64,000 nt of DNA from Variovorax sp. ZS18.2.2. Lineage in GTDB: Bacteria; Pseudomonadota; Gammaproteobacteria; Burkholderiales; Burkholderiaceae_C. This document shows, in pieces, positions 17,768 through 27,418 of this stretch; position 1 is the stretch's first letter; each line of letters begins with the position of its first letter. The notes below the pieces were generated by a model. The model was not told the origin of the DNA and did no database searches. It worked only from the letters and a program-made list of their open reading frames with translations. Made by a program: the position numbers and the translations under genes. Where the stretch lies: assembly GCF_024701975.1 (NCBI RefSeq), contig NZ_JANLNM010000010.1:62001-126000 (forward strand). The letters run 5' to 3'.

Positions 17768-18969
17768 GAGACGTTGCCGCCCGGCTTGTTCAGGAACTGC
17801 TCGGCGATCTGCACCCAGCAGGTGGCGCCGAGCGGAATCAGATCGTCGTTGAAGTCGTAGCTCGCGTTGTGCAGCGTGCACGGGCCTTCGCCGTGGTGCA
17901 CGTCGCGGTGCGCGCCGTCGCCGTTGCCGATGAAGGCGTAGGCGCCGGGCTTGGCCTGCAGCATGAAGGCGAAGTCTTCGGAGGTCATGGCCGCCTCCTG
18001 CTTCAACACGTTCTCGGGGCCGACGATGCCGGCCATCACGTCGCGCGCGAAGTTGGCCTCGGCCTCGGTGTTGATGGTGGGCGGGTAGTAGCGCTCGAAG
18101 CGGAAGTCGCAGGTCGCGTCGTGCGCCGCGCAGATGTGCTCGGACACCTGCTTCATCTTCGCCTCGATCATGTCGAGCACTTCGATCGAGAAGGTGCGCA
18201 CCGTACCCGAGAGCTCGCAGTTGTCGGGAATCACGTTGTTGGTTTCGCCCGCATGGATGGTGGTGACCGAGATCACAGCCGAATCGGTCGGCTTCATCTT
18301 GCGGGTGAGGATGGTCTGGAAGGCCTGCACGATCTCGCAGGCGATCGGCACCGGGTCGATGCCGGTCTGCGGCAGCGCCGCGTGGCCGCCCTTGCCGATC
18401 ACGTTCACGTGGAATTTGTTGCCCGAGGCCATCACCGGGCCGGGGCTCACGGCGAACTGGCCGGCTTTCATGCCGGGCCAGTTGTGCATGCCGAAGACGG
18501 CGTCCATGGGGAACTGCTCGAAGAGCCCTTCCTTGATCATTTCGCGGGCGCCGCCGCCGCCCTCTTCGGCCGGCTGGAAGATCAGGTAGACGGTGCCGTC
18601 GAAATTGCGGTTCTTCGCCAGGTGCTGGGCGGCTGCGAGCAGCATCGCGGTGTGGCCGTCGTGGCCGCAGGCGTGCATCTTGCCGTGGTGCTTGCTGGCG
18701 TGGGCGAAGGTGTTGAGCTCGGTGACGGGCAGCGCGTCCATGTCGGCGCGAAGGCCCACGGCGCGATTGCTGGTGCCGTTCTTGACGATGCCGACGACGC
18801 CGGTGGTGCCCAGGCCCCGGTGAATGGGAATGCCCCATTCGGTGAGCTTGCCTGCCACCACGTCGGCGGTGCGGACTTCCTGGAAACAGAGTTCAGGGTG
18901 GGCGTGGAGGTCACGTCGGACGGCGGCGATGCCGGCCGCCTGCGTGACGAGCGAATCGATGAGTTTCAT
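17764..18969 (-). CDS. M20 family amidohydrolase (hippurate hydrolase-like)
   Basis: 401 residues from ATG 18969; a GTG two codons upstream (18975) is also possible, and neither has a strong ribosome site. Metal ligands are visible: HACGHDGH (His103, Asp104, His106), the catalytic glutamates in FQPAEEGGGG, and a late histidine in VLKQEAAMTSEDFAFM-type context. VGLRADMDALPV is a further family mark. Enzymes of this subgroup cleave N-acyl or N-aroyl amino acids. It is translationally coupled to the DUF2817 gene downstream. The substrate cannot be told from sequence. Confidence 0.9.
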   Translation of the reverse strand: MKLIDSLVTQAAGIAAVRRDLHAHPELCFQEVRTADVVAGKLTEWGIPIHRGLGTTGVVGIVKNGTSNRAVGLRADMDALPVTELNTFAHASKHHGKMHACGHDGHTAMLLAAAQHLAKNRNFDGTVYLIFQPAEEGGGGAREMIKEGLFEQFPMDAVFGMHNWPGMKAGQFAVSPGPVMASGNKFHVNVIGKGGHAALPQTGIDPVPIACEIVQAFQTILTRKMKPTDSAVISVTTIHAGETNNVIPDNCELSGTVRTFSIEVLDMIEAKMKQVSEHICAAHDATCDFRFERYYPPTINTEAEANFARDVMAGIVGPENVLKQEAAMTSEDFAFMLQAKPGAYAFIGNGDGAHRDVHHGEGPCTLHNASYDFNDDLIPLGATCWVQIAEQFLNKPGGNVS

Positions 18970-19026
18970 AGGCACAGTCTAGGCTTTGCAGAGTGCTCCG
19001 CAAAGACCGTGCCGGGTAATTACGCA

Positions 19027-19122
19027 CTCCCCCAGGCTGCGCGCACTTCGTGTCGCTTCTCCTTCCCCCTCGCCGGGGGCGACACCTGCGGCCCGGCAAA
19101 GCCGGTTCCGCGGTGTCCCTCG
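19027..19122. repeat. Dispersed intergenic repeat, family A copy 1
   Basis: It contains CGCGCACTTCGTGTCGCTTC, then a G/C hairpin CCCCCTCGCCGGGGGC, then GGCCCGGCAAAGCCGGTTCC followed by GCGGTGT. The same blocks in the same order are at 21617-21712, and inverted at 57986-58078. It lies downstream of the glycerophosphodiesterase stop, just past the M20 start region, and has no coding content. Confidence 0.85.
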
Positions 19123-19138
19123 AAAAGAGCCAAACAGC

Positions 19139-20341
19139 TCAGCGGCCCATGCTCTTGAGGTACTCGCTGCGCGCGGTGATCGCGGTGTCGGTGAAGTCGG
19201 TGAAAACGCCGTCCACGCCGAGCTTGTAATAAATCGCGTACTCGTTCTTGCCGTCCTTGTTGTAGTCGGCCGCCAGGCGGCGCGACTCGTTGCGGAAGGT
19301 GAAGGGGTGCACGAAAAGGCCGGCCTTGTGGGCGTCCGCGATCAGCGTGGTGGGCGAGACCGAGGTGGCGTCGGCGTCGTTGATCTTGCCGTCCTTGTTC
19401 ACGTCGATCGGCTTGCCGTCCGGACCGACGCTGCCCTTGATGGTCACGATGTAGCGCTTCCAGGGGCCGATGCCGTCGGCGTAGGTCTTGATCTCGGCCA
19501 AGCCCGCGGGCGTGACCATGACGTTGAAGTTGCGCGTGTCGCCGGCCTTGGTCCATTCGTAGGGGCGATCGACCGGAACGGCATAGGTCATGGCACCGGT
19601 CTTCATGTCGATGCCGTCGCCGTCGATCAGCTGGATCAGCCTGGTGTTCAGGCCCTTGGCCTTCATGTACTTGAGGCTGCCGGGCTCGAACGACTGCACG
19701 TAGATGGGCGCGGTCTTGCTGTTCCAGCCGGCCGCGGTGATGGCGGCGACGACCTTGTCTTCCATCGGCATGCCGAGGTCGCGGAAGTAGGTCGGGTTCT
19801 TGGTCTCGGGATAGATCGCGATGGTGCGGCCGGTTTCCTTCGACTTGGCCTTGGCGAAATCGATGATCTCCTGGAAGGTCACGACCTTGAACTTGCCGTT
19901 GAATTCCTGCGGCCGCTCGGCATCGGTCGAGATGCCGCCCAGCGTCTTGATCTCGGCCAGCGTGAAGTCGTTGCTGAACCAGCCGGTCTGGGTTTCGCCG
20001 TCGATCTTGATGGTCTTCTTGCGCGAGGCGAAGCGGGCGTGCTTGGCCACGTCGGTGCTGATGGACAGATTGGGGTCGTGGCGGGCGATGAGCACGCCGT
20101 CCTTGGTGGAGACCAGGTCCATCTCGATCACGTCGGCACCCAGTTCGATGGCCTTCGTGTAGGCCTCCAGCGTCTGCTCCGGCAGGTAGCCCGAGGCGCC
20201 GCGGTGGGCGATGACCAGCGGCGGGTTGCCGTCGAGGGTCAGCAGCTTGGCGGGGCCGCCCGAGGGGCCGGGGCCGGTCCCGCTGCAGGCGGCAATGCAA
20301 AGGGTGGCGGTGGCGGTCAGTGCGATCTGAAGGGTGCGCAT
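19139..20341 (-). CDS. Glycerophosphodiester phosphodiesterase lipoprotein (GlpQ-like)
   Basis: 400 residues from ATG 20341, with GGAGAAAAG upstream. The signal ends in the lipobox IAAC, giving lipidated Cys19. The GDPD barrel has VIAHRGASGYLPEQTLEAY (catalytic His and Arg), then GADVIEMDLVSTKDGVLIARHDP (metal Glu and Asp, general-acid His). It hydrolyses glycerophosphodiesters to glycerol-3-phosphate plus an alcohol, outside the inner membrane. Near the C-terminus are two EF-hand-like loops, DVNKDGKINDAD (about 313-324) and DYNKDGKNE (about 359-367), which may bind calcium. GVDGVFTDFTD closes the barrel. It is flanked by family A repeats on both sides of the argE pair. Confidence 0.92.
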   Translation of the reverse strand: MRTLQIALTATATLCIAACSGTGPGPSGGPAKLLTLDGNPPLVIAHRGASGYLPEQTLEAYTKAIELGADVIEMDLVSTKDGVLIARHDPNLSISTDVAKHARFASRKKTIKIDGETQTGWFSNDFTLAEIKTLGGISTDAERPQEFNGKFKVVTFQEIIDFAKAKSKETGRTIAIYPETKNPTYFRDLGMPMEDKVVAAITAAGWNSKTAPIYVQSFEPGSLKYMKAKGLNTRLIQLIDGDGIDMKTGAMTYAVPVDRPYEWTKAGDTRNFNVMVTPAGLAEIKTYADGIGPWKRYIVTIKGSVGPDGKPIDVNKDGKINDADATSVSPTTLIADAHKAGLFVHPFTFRNESRRLAADYNKDGKNEYAIYYKLGVDGVFTDFTDTAITARSEYLKSMGR

Positions 20342-20442
20342 GGTCTTTTCTCCATCCTGAGGATGGCGCAGAGTACCCGCTCCGGATGACGGCCCGGGCA
20401 ACAGCCCCGCACGCCGCGCCGACTTCTTGGACAATCTGTTGC

Positions 20443-21609
20443 ATGCCCCACACGCTTTCCCCCCAAAGCCTCGCGCTGGCCCAGTCGCTGGTGCGCATGA
20501 ACACCGTCAGCGCGAACAGCAACCTCCAGCTGATCGACCTTGCGCAGAGCCACCTCGCCGCCCTCGGCGTGAAGAGCCGCATCACCTACAACGCCGAGCG
20601 CACCAAGGCAAACCTGTTCGCCACGCTGGGCGAGGGCAAGCCGGCCGGGGTGATCATTTCGGGGCACACCGACACGGTGCCCTGGGACGGCCAGGACTGG
20701 AGCGTCGATCCGCTCTCCGCCGTGGTGCAGCACGAGCGCCTCTACGGCCGCGGCTCGGCCGACATGAAGAGCTTCATCGCCATCGCGCTCTCCAACGCCA
20801 AACGCTTCCTTGAAAGCGATTCGCCCTTCGCGGTGCACTTCGCCTTCAGCTACGAGGAAGAAATCGGCTGCTTCGGCGTGAAGGAACTCATCGCCGACAT
20901 GCGCGATGCGGGCATCAAGCCGCTGGCCTGCATCGTGGGCGAACCCACCAGCATGGTGCCGGCCATTGCCCACAAGGGCGTGCACCGCTACAAGTGCTGC
21001 GTGCGCGGCAAGGAGGCGCATTCGTCGCTCACGCCGAAGTCGGTCAACGCCATCGAGATGGCCGCGCGCGTGATCGGCAAGGTGCGCGACATGGCCGAGG
21101 ACTTCGAGCGCAGCGAGCCGCGCTACGAGGGCTTCGACGTGCCCTTCAGCACCGCGAGCGTGGGCCAGTTCCACGGCGGCATCGCCGACAACGTGGTGCC
21201 GCGCGATGCCGAGTTCCGCTATGAATTCCGCGACCTGCCCACGGCCGACGCCAAGCGCATGCAGTCCGACGTGCTGGCCTATGCCGCGAGCATCGAGCCC
21301 GCGATGAAGAAGGTGGCGCCCGATGCGGGCTTCAAGTTCGAGACCATCTGCGAAATCCCGAGCTTCCTCGGCGCGGCGAGCGACCCGGTCACGCTGCTCG
21401 CACAGCGCCTCGCGGGCGAGGACCGCACCACCTTGGTGGCCTTCGGCACCGAAGCGGGCCTGTTCAAGAACGCGGGCATCCCCACGGTGGTGTGCGGCCC
21501 GGGCAGCATCGAGCAGGCGCACCAGCCCGACGAATTCGTGAGCCTCGAGCAACTCGCGCGCTGCGAGCTGTTCATGGAGCGCCTCGCTACTTCGCACACC
21601 ATTGGGTGA
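20443..21609 (+). CDS. argE: Acetylornithine deacetylase (M20 family)
   Basis: 388 residues from ATG 20443. It removes the acetyl group from N-acetylornithine to give ornithine in the linear arginine pathway, in the cytoplasm. Metal-site motifs are SGHTDTVPWDGQDW (His and Asp), GRGSADMKSFIA (bridging Asp), SYEEEIGCFGVKELI (catalytic and metal Glu), GEPTSM, and the late His in IEQAHQPDEF. The order and spacing match ArgE more closely than DapE. It is a single gene, divergent from the glycerophosphodiesterase across about 100 bp and followed by a family A repeat. A related N-acyl amino acid deacetylase cannot be fully excluded. Confidence 0.9.
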   Translation: MPHTLSPQSLALAQSLVRMNTVSANSNLQLIDLAQSHLAALGVKSRITYNAERTKANLFATLGEGKPAGVIISGHTDTVPWDGQDWSVDPLSAVVQHERLYGRGSADMKSFIAIALSNAKRFLESDSPFAVHFAFSYEEEIGCFGVKELIADMRDAGIKPLACIVGEPTSMVPAIAHKGVHRYKCCVRGKEAHSSLTPKSVNAIEMAARVIGKVRDMAEDFERSEPRYEGFDVPFSTASVGQFHGGIADNVVPRDAEFRYEFRDLPTADAKRMQSDVLAYAASIEPAMKKVAPDAGFKFETICEIPSFLGAASDPVTLLAQRLAGEDRTTLVAFGTEAGLFKNAGIPTVVCGPGSIEQAHQPDEFVSLEQLARCELFMERLATSHTIG

Positions 21610-21616
21610 ATGTTGC

Positions 21617-21712
21617 TCACCCCCAGTCTTCGCGCACTTCGTGTCGCTGCGCCAACCCCCTTGCAGGGGGCCACACCGGCGGCCCGGCAAAGCCGGTTCC
21701 GCGGTGTGTCTG
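21617..21712. repeat. Dispersed intergenic repeat, family A copy 2
   Basis: The same blocks as at 19027: CGCGCACTTCGTGTCGCTGC, the G/C hairpin CCCCCTTGCAGGGGG, and GGCCCGGCAAAGCCGGTTCC followed by GCGGTGTG. It starts 8 bp after the argE stop. The hairpin could terminate or stabilise the argE transcript. The same orientation as copy 1, about 2.6 kb away, makes the pair a possible recombination site around the glycerophosphodiesterase and argE genes. Confidence 0.85.
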
Positions 21713-21772
21713 GCCTTGGCCGTGACGATTTCGTGCGTCGCGCAGCACGCGATGGACTGATGGAAAACTGAA

Positions 21773-23026
21773 TTGATCAAAGATGCCGATGCGCTGCAGC
21801 GCATGAAGCGCGTCGCGCTCGGCCTGCTGTGCGCGGCAGCGCTGCTCTATGCGTTGGCCAGCGCGCTGCACGCGCAGCATCCGGCCTGGGGCTATGTGGC
21901 CGCCTTCGCCGAGGCCGCGATGGTCGGCGCGATTGCCGACTGGTTCGCGGTGGTGGCGCTGTTCCGCCACCCGCTGGGCCTGCCGATTCCGCACACCGCG
22001 ATCATCCCGAGCAACAAGGACCGCATCGGCGCGAAGCTCGCGGGCTTCATCTGCAACAACTTTCTGAGCACCGCGCAGGTGCTCGCCAAGCTGCGCGAGT
22101 TCGACACCGCCAGCCGCATCGCCGACTGGCTCGCGCGGCCCGCGAGCGGCGAGACGCTCGGCGAATGGGGCGTGGCCGCCACGCGCTATGGGCTCACTGC
22201 CTTCGACGACGACCGGGTGCGCGACTTCATGGGCCGCGCCGCCGCCGCGGGCCTCGAGAAGATCGACCTCTCGCGCCTCACCGGCCAGGCGCTCGATGCG
22301 CTCACCGCGGGCGGGCGCCACCAGGCGCTGCTGGACGACGTGCTGCAGCAGGTGGCGGGCCTGCTCGAAGGCGAGGAGGTGCAGGCGCACATCACCGAAG
22401 CCATCGCGCGCGAGATCAAGACGCTGCGCTATGTGGGCCTGGACCAGGTCGCGGCCAAGCTCGCCACGCGCAAGATCGTCGCCGCCGTGGCGCACACCAT
22501 CGGCGAACTCGCCGCCGAGCCCGACCATCCGATGCGCAAGCGCTTCGACCACTTCGTCGACGACTTCGTGGTGCGCCTGAAGCTCGACCCCGAGTTCCAG
22601 CAGCGCGGCGAGCAGATCCGCGCCGAGCTGATGGCGCACCCGGCCCTGGGCGACTACCTGCACGGACTCTGGGGCGAGCTGCTCGCGTGGCTGGACAGCG
22701 ACCTGCGCCGCAGCGACTCGACGATCCGCCAGCGCATCGCGTCGATGGCCGGCGCGCTGGGCACGCGGCTGCAGGCCGACGAGGCCATCCGCCACTGGAT
22801 CAACGAGCAGATCGAGGCCGCCGCGCCGCTGGCCATCGAGCGCTACCGCGAGGACATCCGCCGCTACATCGAGGAGCGGGTCGGCGAGTGGAACGCAGAG
22901 GAGATGACGGTGGAACTGGAGCGGCACATCGGGCGCGACCTGCAGTTCATCCGCATCAACGGCACGCTGGTGGGCGGGCTGGTGGGCTTGCTGATCCACA
23001 CGGTCACGCAGCTGCTGCGCGGGTAA
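21773..23026 (+). CDS. DUF445 family membrane protein (YjiN-like)
   Basis: 417 residues if a TTG at 21773 is used; the first ATG in frame (21803, MKRVALGLL) would drop 10 residues. Related proteins carry a few residues before the same basic 'MKR' block, so the longer form is preferred. The N-terminus has one or two membrane spans (ALGLLCAAALLYALASAL and WGYVAAFAEAAMVGAIADW), followed by WFAVVALFRHPLGLPIPHTAIIP, the hallmark of DUF445. A long helical middle follows, then a C-terminal membrane span (GTLVGGLVGLLIHTVTQLL). The function is unknown. It stands alone after the argE repeat. Confidence 0.87.
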   Translation: MIKDADALQRMKRVALGLLCAAALLYALASALHAQHPAWGYVAAFAEAAMVGAIADWFAVVALFRHPLGLPIPHTAIIPSNKDRIGAKLAGFICNNFLSTAQVLAKLREFDTASRIADWLARPASGETLGEWGVAATRYGLTAFDDDRVRDFMGRAAAAGLEKIDLSRLTGQALDALTAGGRHQALLDDVLQQVAGLLEGEEVQAHITEAIAREIKTLRYVGLDQVAAKLATRKIVAAVAHTIGELAAEPDHPMRKRFDHFVDDFVVRLKLDPEFQQRGEQIRAELMAHPALGDYLHGLWGELLAWLDSDLRRSDSTIRQRIASMAGALGTRLQADEAIRHWINEQIEAAAPLAIERYREDIRRYIEERVGEWNAEEMTVELERHIGRDLQFIRINGTLVGGLVGLLIHTVTQLLRG

Positions 23027-23125
23027 TCCGCAGCGGACGAAAGTCCGCATGTCACGGGAAAGACTACGCCACCACCCCTTCCTCCTTCTAGACTCCGCGC
23101 GCGTCCACAAGAAGGAGAAGAAGAC

Positions 23126-24832
23126 ATGCCCCGTTGCCCGTTCCGCGCCACTGCCGCGCTGATCGCCTCGCTCGCCCTGCTGGGTGCCTGCAGCACGGTT
23201 GCACCGCCTGCGTCTGCACCGGTGCCTGCGCCCTCGCCGACACCCGCACCGGCACCTCTGCCACTCAACACCCGGCCCGCCTCGTGGGCCGCACCCGAGG
23301 CGCTGGTGCCGCCGTCGTCGTTCTCGGGCGTGCACGGCCTGGCCATCGATGCCAAGGGCCGGCTGCTCGCGGGCTCGGTGCTCGGCAACACGCTGTGGGA
23401 GGTCGACCGCACCACCGGCGCGGCCAAGGTGCTGATCGATGCGCCCGAAGGCCAGGCCGACGACATCGCGGTCGGTCCGCAGGGCGAGCTGGCCTGGACG
23501 AACTACCTCATGGGCATGCTGCGCTACCGCGAGAGCGACACTGCGCCGATGCGCGTGCTCGCCAAGGACCTGCCCGGCCTCAACTCGCTCGACTTCGACC
23601 GCCGCAACGGCAAGCTCTACGCCTCGCAGGTGTTTCTGGGCGATGCGCTGTGGGAAATCGACCGCACCGGCCAGAAGCCGCCGCGGCTCATCAAGAAGGA
23701 CATGGGCGGCTTCAACGGCTTCGAGGTCGGGCCCGACGGAATGCTCTACGGGCCGCTGTGGTTCAAGGGCCAAGTCGTGAAGATCGATCCGGCCAACGGC
23801 CAAATGACCGTGATCGCCGATGGCTTCAAGATCCCGGCCGCGGCCAACCTCGACGGCAAGGGCAACCTCTGGGTGGTCGATGCGCGCAGCGGCGAACTGG
23901 TGCGGGTGGAGCTCGCCACCGGCAACAAGACCGTCGCCAAGCAGCTTCGGCCCTCGCTCGACAACCTGGCCATTGCTCCAGACGGCACGATCTACGTGTC
24001 GAACATGGCGAACAACGAGGTGCAGGCCTTCAACCCCGCCACGGGCGATCTGCGCACCCTCACCAGCGGCAAGGTGGCGGTGCCCGCGGGTCTGAAGATC
24101 GACGGCAACGACCTCTGGGTGGCCGACGTCTTCGGCTTCCGGCAGGTGGACGTGCGCACCGGCGAAGTGCGCGACGTGTTCCGCATGCAGCGCGAGCCGG
24201 AGCTCGACTATCCCTTCGCGGTCGGCCTCTCGGCCACGCGCTTCGCACTGACCTCGTGGTTCACCGGCACGGTCCAGTTGGTCGACCGAAAGACGCTCAA
24301 GACCGTCGAAACCATCCACGGCCTGAAGGCGCCCTTCGATGCGATCCCCATGCCCGACGGCAGCGTGATCTACGCCGAAATCGCCACCGGCAGCATCACG
24401 CGCGCGAGCGGACCGAAGTTTGCAGAAAAGTCAGTGCTTGCTAGCGGACTGAACGGCCCGGTGCAGATGGTCCTGGGCCGGGACGGCGCGCTCTACGTCA
24501 CCGAGGCCGCCGGCAAGCTGCTGCGCATTCCGCTGGATGCCAGCGCGCCGCTGCGCACCATCGTCGACGGCCTCGCGCTGCCCGAGGGCGTGGCGCAAAC
24601 GCCGTGGGGCACTTTCATCGTGGCCGAGAGCGCGGCGCGGCGGCTGGTGGAAATCGACCCGGCCAACGGCACCCGCCGGACCATCGCCGAAAACCTGCCG
24701 ATCGGCCTAGCGCCCGGGCCCGGTCTGCCGCCGCCCTACGTCGTCACCGGCGTGGCCGTGGGCGCCGACGGCACGGTCTACGTGAGCGCCGACCGCAACA
24801 ATGCGATATATCGAATCCGTGCCGTAAGGTAG
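23126..24832 (+). CDS. SMP-30/gluconolactonase-like beta-propeller lipoprotein
   Basis: 568 residues from ATG 23126 after AAGGAGAAG. A lipobox (LLGAC) gives lipidated Cys22, followed by a proline/alanine-rich linker to about residue 50. The rest is made of repeated strand units ending in phrases such as GVHGLAIDAKGRLLAGSV, NGFEVGPDGMLYGPLW, DNLAIAPDGTIYVSNMANNE and GVAVGADGTVYVSADRNN, which indicates a six-bladed propeller or tandem propellers of the SMP-30/NHL type. It should face the periplasm or outer membrane. At this length it may hold one complete propeller and part of a second. Lactonase activity is possible but not shown. Confidence 0.8.
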   Translation: MPRCPFRATAALIASLALLGACSTVAPPASAPVPAPSPTPAPAPLPLNTRPASWAAPEALVPPSSFSGVHGLAIDAKGRLLAGSVLGNTLWEVDRTTGAAKVLIDAPEGQADDIAVGPQGELAWTNYLMGMLRYRESDTAPMRVLAKDLPGLNSLDFDRRNGKLYASQVFLGDALWEIDRTGQKPPRLIKKDMGGFNGFEVGPDGMLYGPLWFKGQVVKIDPANGQMTVIADGFKIPAAANLDGKGNLWVVDARSGELVRVELATGNKTVAKQLRPSLDNLAIAPDGTIYVSNMANNEVQAFNPATGDLRTLTSGKVAVPAGLKIDGNDLWVADVFGFRQVDVRTGEVRDVFRMQREPELDYPFAVGLSATRFALTSWFTGTVQLVDRKTLKTVETIHGLKAPFDAIPMPDGSVIYAEIATGSITRASGPKFAEKSVLASGLNGPVQMVLGRDGALYVTEAAGKLLRIPLDASAPLRTIVDGLALPEGVAQTPWGTFIVAESAARRLVEIDPANGTRRTIAENLPIGLAPGPGLPPPYVVTGVAVGADGTVYVSADRNNAIYRIRAVR

Positions 24833-24963
24833 GGTAACCATAAGTACAGATTTCGATTTACTTTTAAAAACAAATATTACAAACTGGCCGGGACGCCGTT
24901 TGGGTGCCCCGATCACATCCGGTCTCCGGGGCCCGCAGGCGTTTCTCTGAAAGGAAAAAACGC

Positions 24964-25737
24964 ATGACTCCCCTCGTCGTAGGCCAGTTGCTGTCGCCCG
25001 AGTACTCCCTGGGGCTGGTGGCGCTTTCATTCCTCATCTCGTTCGCGGGATCGCTGGTGGCGTTGATCTGCGCGGGTCGCATGGTCGGCGCGGACGGCAA
25101 ACCCAACCTGGCCGTCGTGGCCTGCGCCGCGGTGGCGCTGGGCGGCATCGGCATCTGGTCGATGCACTTCATCGGCATGCTGGCGTACCGGCTGCCGGTG
25201 GCCATCTCGTACAACATGCCGCTGACGACCGTGTCGCTGGTGGCGGCCATCCTGATCTCGGGCATCGCCCTCTATCTGGCCGGCGGCCGGCGCAAATTCA
25301 GCAAGACCGGCTGGCTCGCCGGCAGCCTGCTGGCCGGGATCGGCGTGTGCGTGATGCACTACATGGGCATGTTCGCGATGAACATGCGCGCCTCGATGGA
25401 GTTCGACATGGGCACCGTCGCGCTGTCGGTGGCGATCGCCATCACCGCCGCCGCGGCCGCCCTGTGGCTGGCCTTCAACCTGCGCAAGATCAGCCACCAG
25501 GTCGCCGCCGCCGCGGTGATGGGCGTGGCGGTCTGCACCATGCACTACGTGGGCATGAGCGCCGCCAGCATGATCTGCACGGCCGCGGCACCGACCGATG
25601 CGCTCGCCATCGGCGGCAGCTACATGGGCCTGTCGGTGTTCGGCACGGCCGGCGCGGTGCTGATCTTCATCTTCTGGGTGGTGACCGGCAGCAGCCTCGA
25701 CGCGCCCACCACGCCGCAGCGCGCCCGCACCAGCTAG
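24964..25737 (+). CDS. Stand-alone MHYT-domain membrane sensor
   Basis: 257 residues from ATG 24964, behind GAAAGGAAAAAA. It has about seven hydrophobic segments. Three MHYT motifs are visible: SMHFIGM, VMHYMGM and TMHYVGM, whose His and Met residues are thought to bind copper and sense a diatomic gas or redox state. MHYT domains are usually fused to GGDEF/EAL or kinase modules; here the protein ends shortly after the last span (GSSLDAPTTPQRARTS), so it has no output domain of its own. The upstream gap (24833-24963) is strikingly AT-rich for this window, which suggests a strong or regulated promoter. Confidence 0.88.
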   Translation: MTPLVVGQLLSPEYSLGLVALSFLISFAGSLVALICAGRMVGADGKPNLAVVACAAVALGGIGIWSMHFIGMLAYRLPVAISYNMPLTTVSLVAAILISGIALYLAGGRRKFSKTGWLAGSLLAGIGVCVMHYMGMFAMNMRASMEFDMGTVALSVAIAITAAAAALWLAFNLRKISHQVAAAAVMGVAVCTMHYVGMSAASMICTAAAPTDALAIGGSYMGLSVFGTAGAVLIFIFWVVTGSSLDAPTTPQRARTS

Positions 25738-25811
25738 TTGGCGCAAGCGGGCCGAGGGCCCGCCCCCTAAAGTCTGTGCAGAGCGAAAAACCAGCGATCT
25801 GCACAGACCTC

Positions 25812-27418
25812 ATGCCCGTCATCGAATCCCGGCTGCCATCGGCCAGCGACACCTTCCAGGCCAACCGCGCCGGCATGCTCGCGCTGCTGGCGCAGGTGCG
25901 CACGCACGAGGCCCGCGCCGCGGCCGCCTCGGGTGCCTCGGCCGAGCGCTTTGCCAGGCGCGGCCAGCTGCTGCCGCGCGAGCGCATCGCGCTGCTGCTG
26001 GACACCGGCGCGCCGTTCCTGCCGCTGGCCTCGCTCGCGGGGCTCGGCCATGACAACCCCGACCTCTCGAAAAGCGTGCCCGGCGGCGGGCTGATCTCCG
26101 GCATCGGCCAGGTCGCGGGCGTGCGCTGCATGGTGAGCGCCTCCGACTCCGGCATCGACGCCGGCGCCCTGCAACCGATGGGCCTGGACAAGCAGCTGCG
26201 CGTGCAGGAGATCGCGCTCGAGAACAAGCTGCCCTACGTGCAGCTGGTGGAAAGCGCCGGCGCCAATCTCATGCAGTACCGCGTGCAGGACTTCGTGCGC
26301 GGCGGCAGCATCTTCCGCAACCTCGCGCGCCTGTCGGCCGCGGGGCTGCCGGTGGTGACGGTGACGCACGGCTCCTCGACCGCGGGCGGCGCCTACCAGA
26401 CGGGCCTGTCGGACTACATCGTGATGGTGCGCGACCGCACGCGGGCCTTTCTCGCAGGTCCGCCGCTGCTGAAAGCCGCGACCGGCGAGATCGCGACGGA
26501 AGAAGAACTCGGCGGCGCCGTGATGCACACCCACATTTCGGGCCTGGGCGACTACCTCGCCGAAGACGACCGCGACGCCATCCGCATCGCGCGCTCGATC
26601 CTCGGCGGCATCGACTGGACCCGCGACGAAGCACCGAGCCAATTCACGCCGCCGCGCTACGACGCCGAAGACCTGCTGGGGATCATGCCGAGCGACGGAC
26701 GCCGGCCGGTCGACATGCGCGAGGTCATCGCGCGCATCGCCGACGGTTCCGAATTCCTCGAATTCAGCGAGCACTACGGCAGCGCCACCGTCTGCGGCCA
26801 CATCCGGCTCGAAGGCCATGCGGTGGGCATCATCACCAACAACGGCCCGATCGATTCCGATGGCGCGACCAAGGCCACGCACTTCATCCAGGCCTGCTGC
26901 CAGTCGCGCACGCCCATCGTCTACCTGCAGAACATCACCGGCTACATGGTGGGCCGCGCGCACGAGGAGGCCGGCATCATCAAGCACGGCGCGAAGATGA
27001 TCCAGGCCGTGACCAACGCGACCGTGCCGCAGATCACGCTGTACTGCGGCGCCTCGTACGGCGCGGGTAACTACGGCATGTGCGGCCGCGGCTTCGCGCC
27101 GCGCTTCTGCTTCTCGTGGCCCAACGCGCGCACCGCGGTGATGGGCGGCGAGCAGGCCGCGAAGACCATGGCCATCGTCATGGAGGCCGGCATGGCGCGC
27201 AAGGGCGCGGTCGACACCGCGAAGATCGATGCGATGCAGCAGCAGATCGTCGAGCGCTTCGACCGGCAGATGAGCGTGTTCACCACCAGCGCGCTGCTGC
27301 TGGACGACGGCGTGATCGATCCGCGAGACACGCGCGCGGTGCTGGCCGAGGTGCTGTCGGTGTGCCGCGATGCCGATGCGCGCGTGCCGCAGGCGATGCA
27401 GTTTTCGGTGGCGCGGCC

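Noticed and set aside
21617..24319. A 900-codon open frame on the minus strand
   Set aside because: It lies antisense to DUF445 and the propeller lipoprotein, runs through a repeat, and its composition is the Ala/Arg/Gly/His-rich pattern of GC-rich shadow frames.
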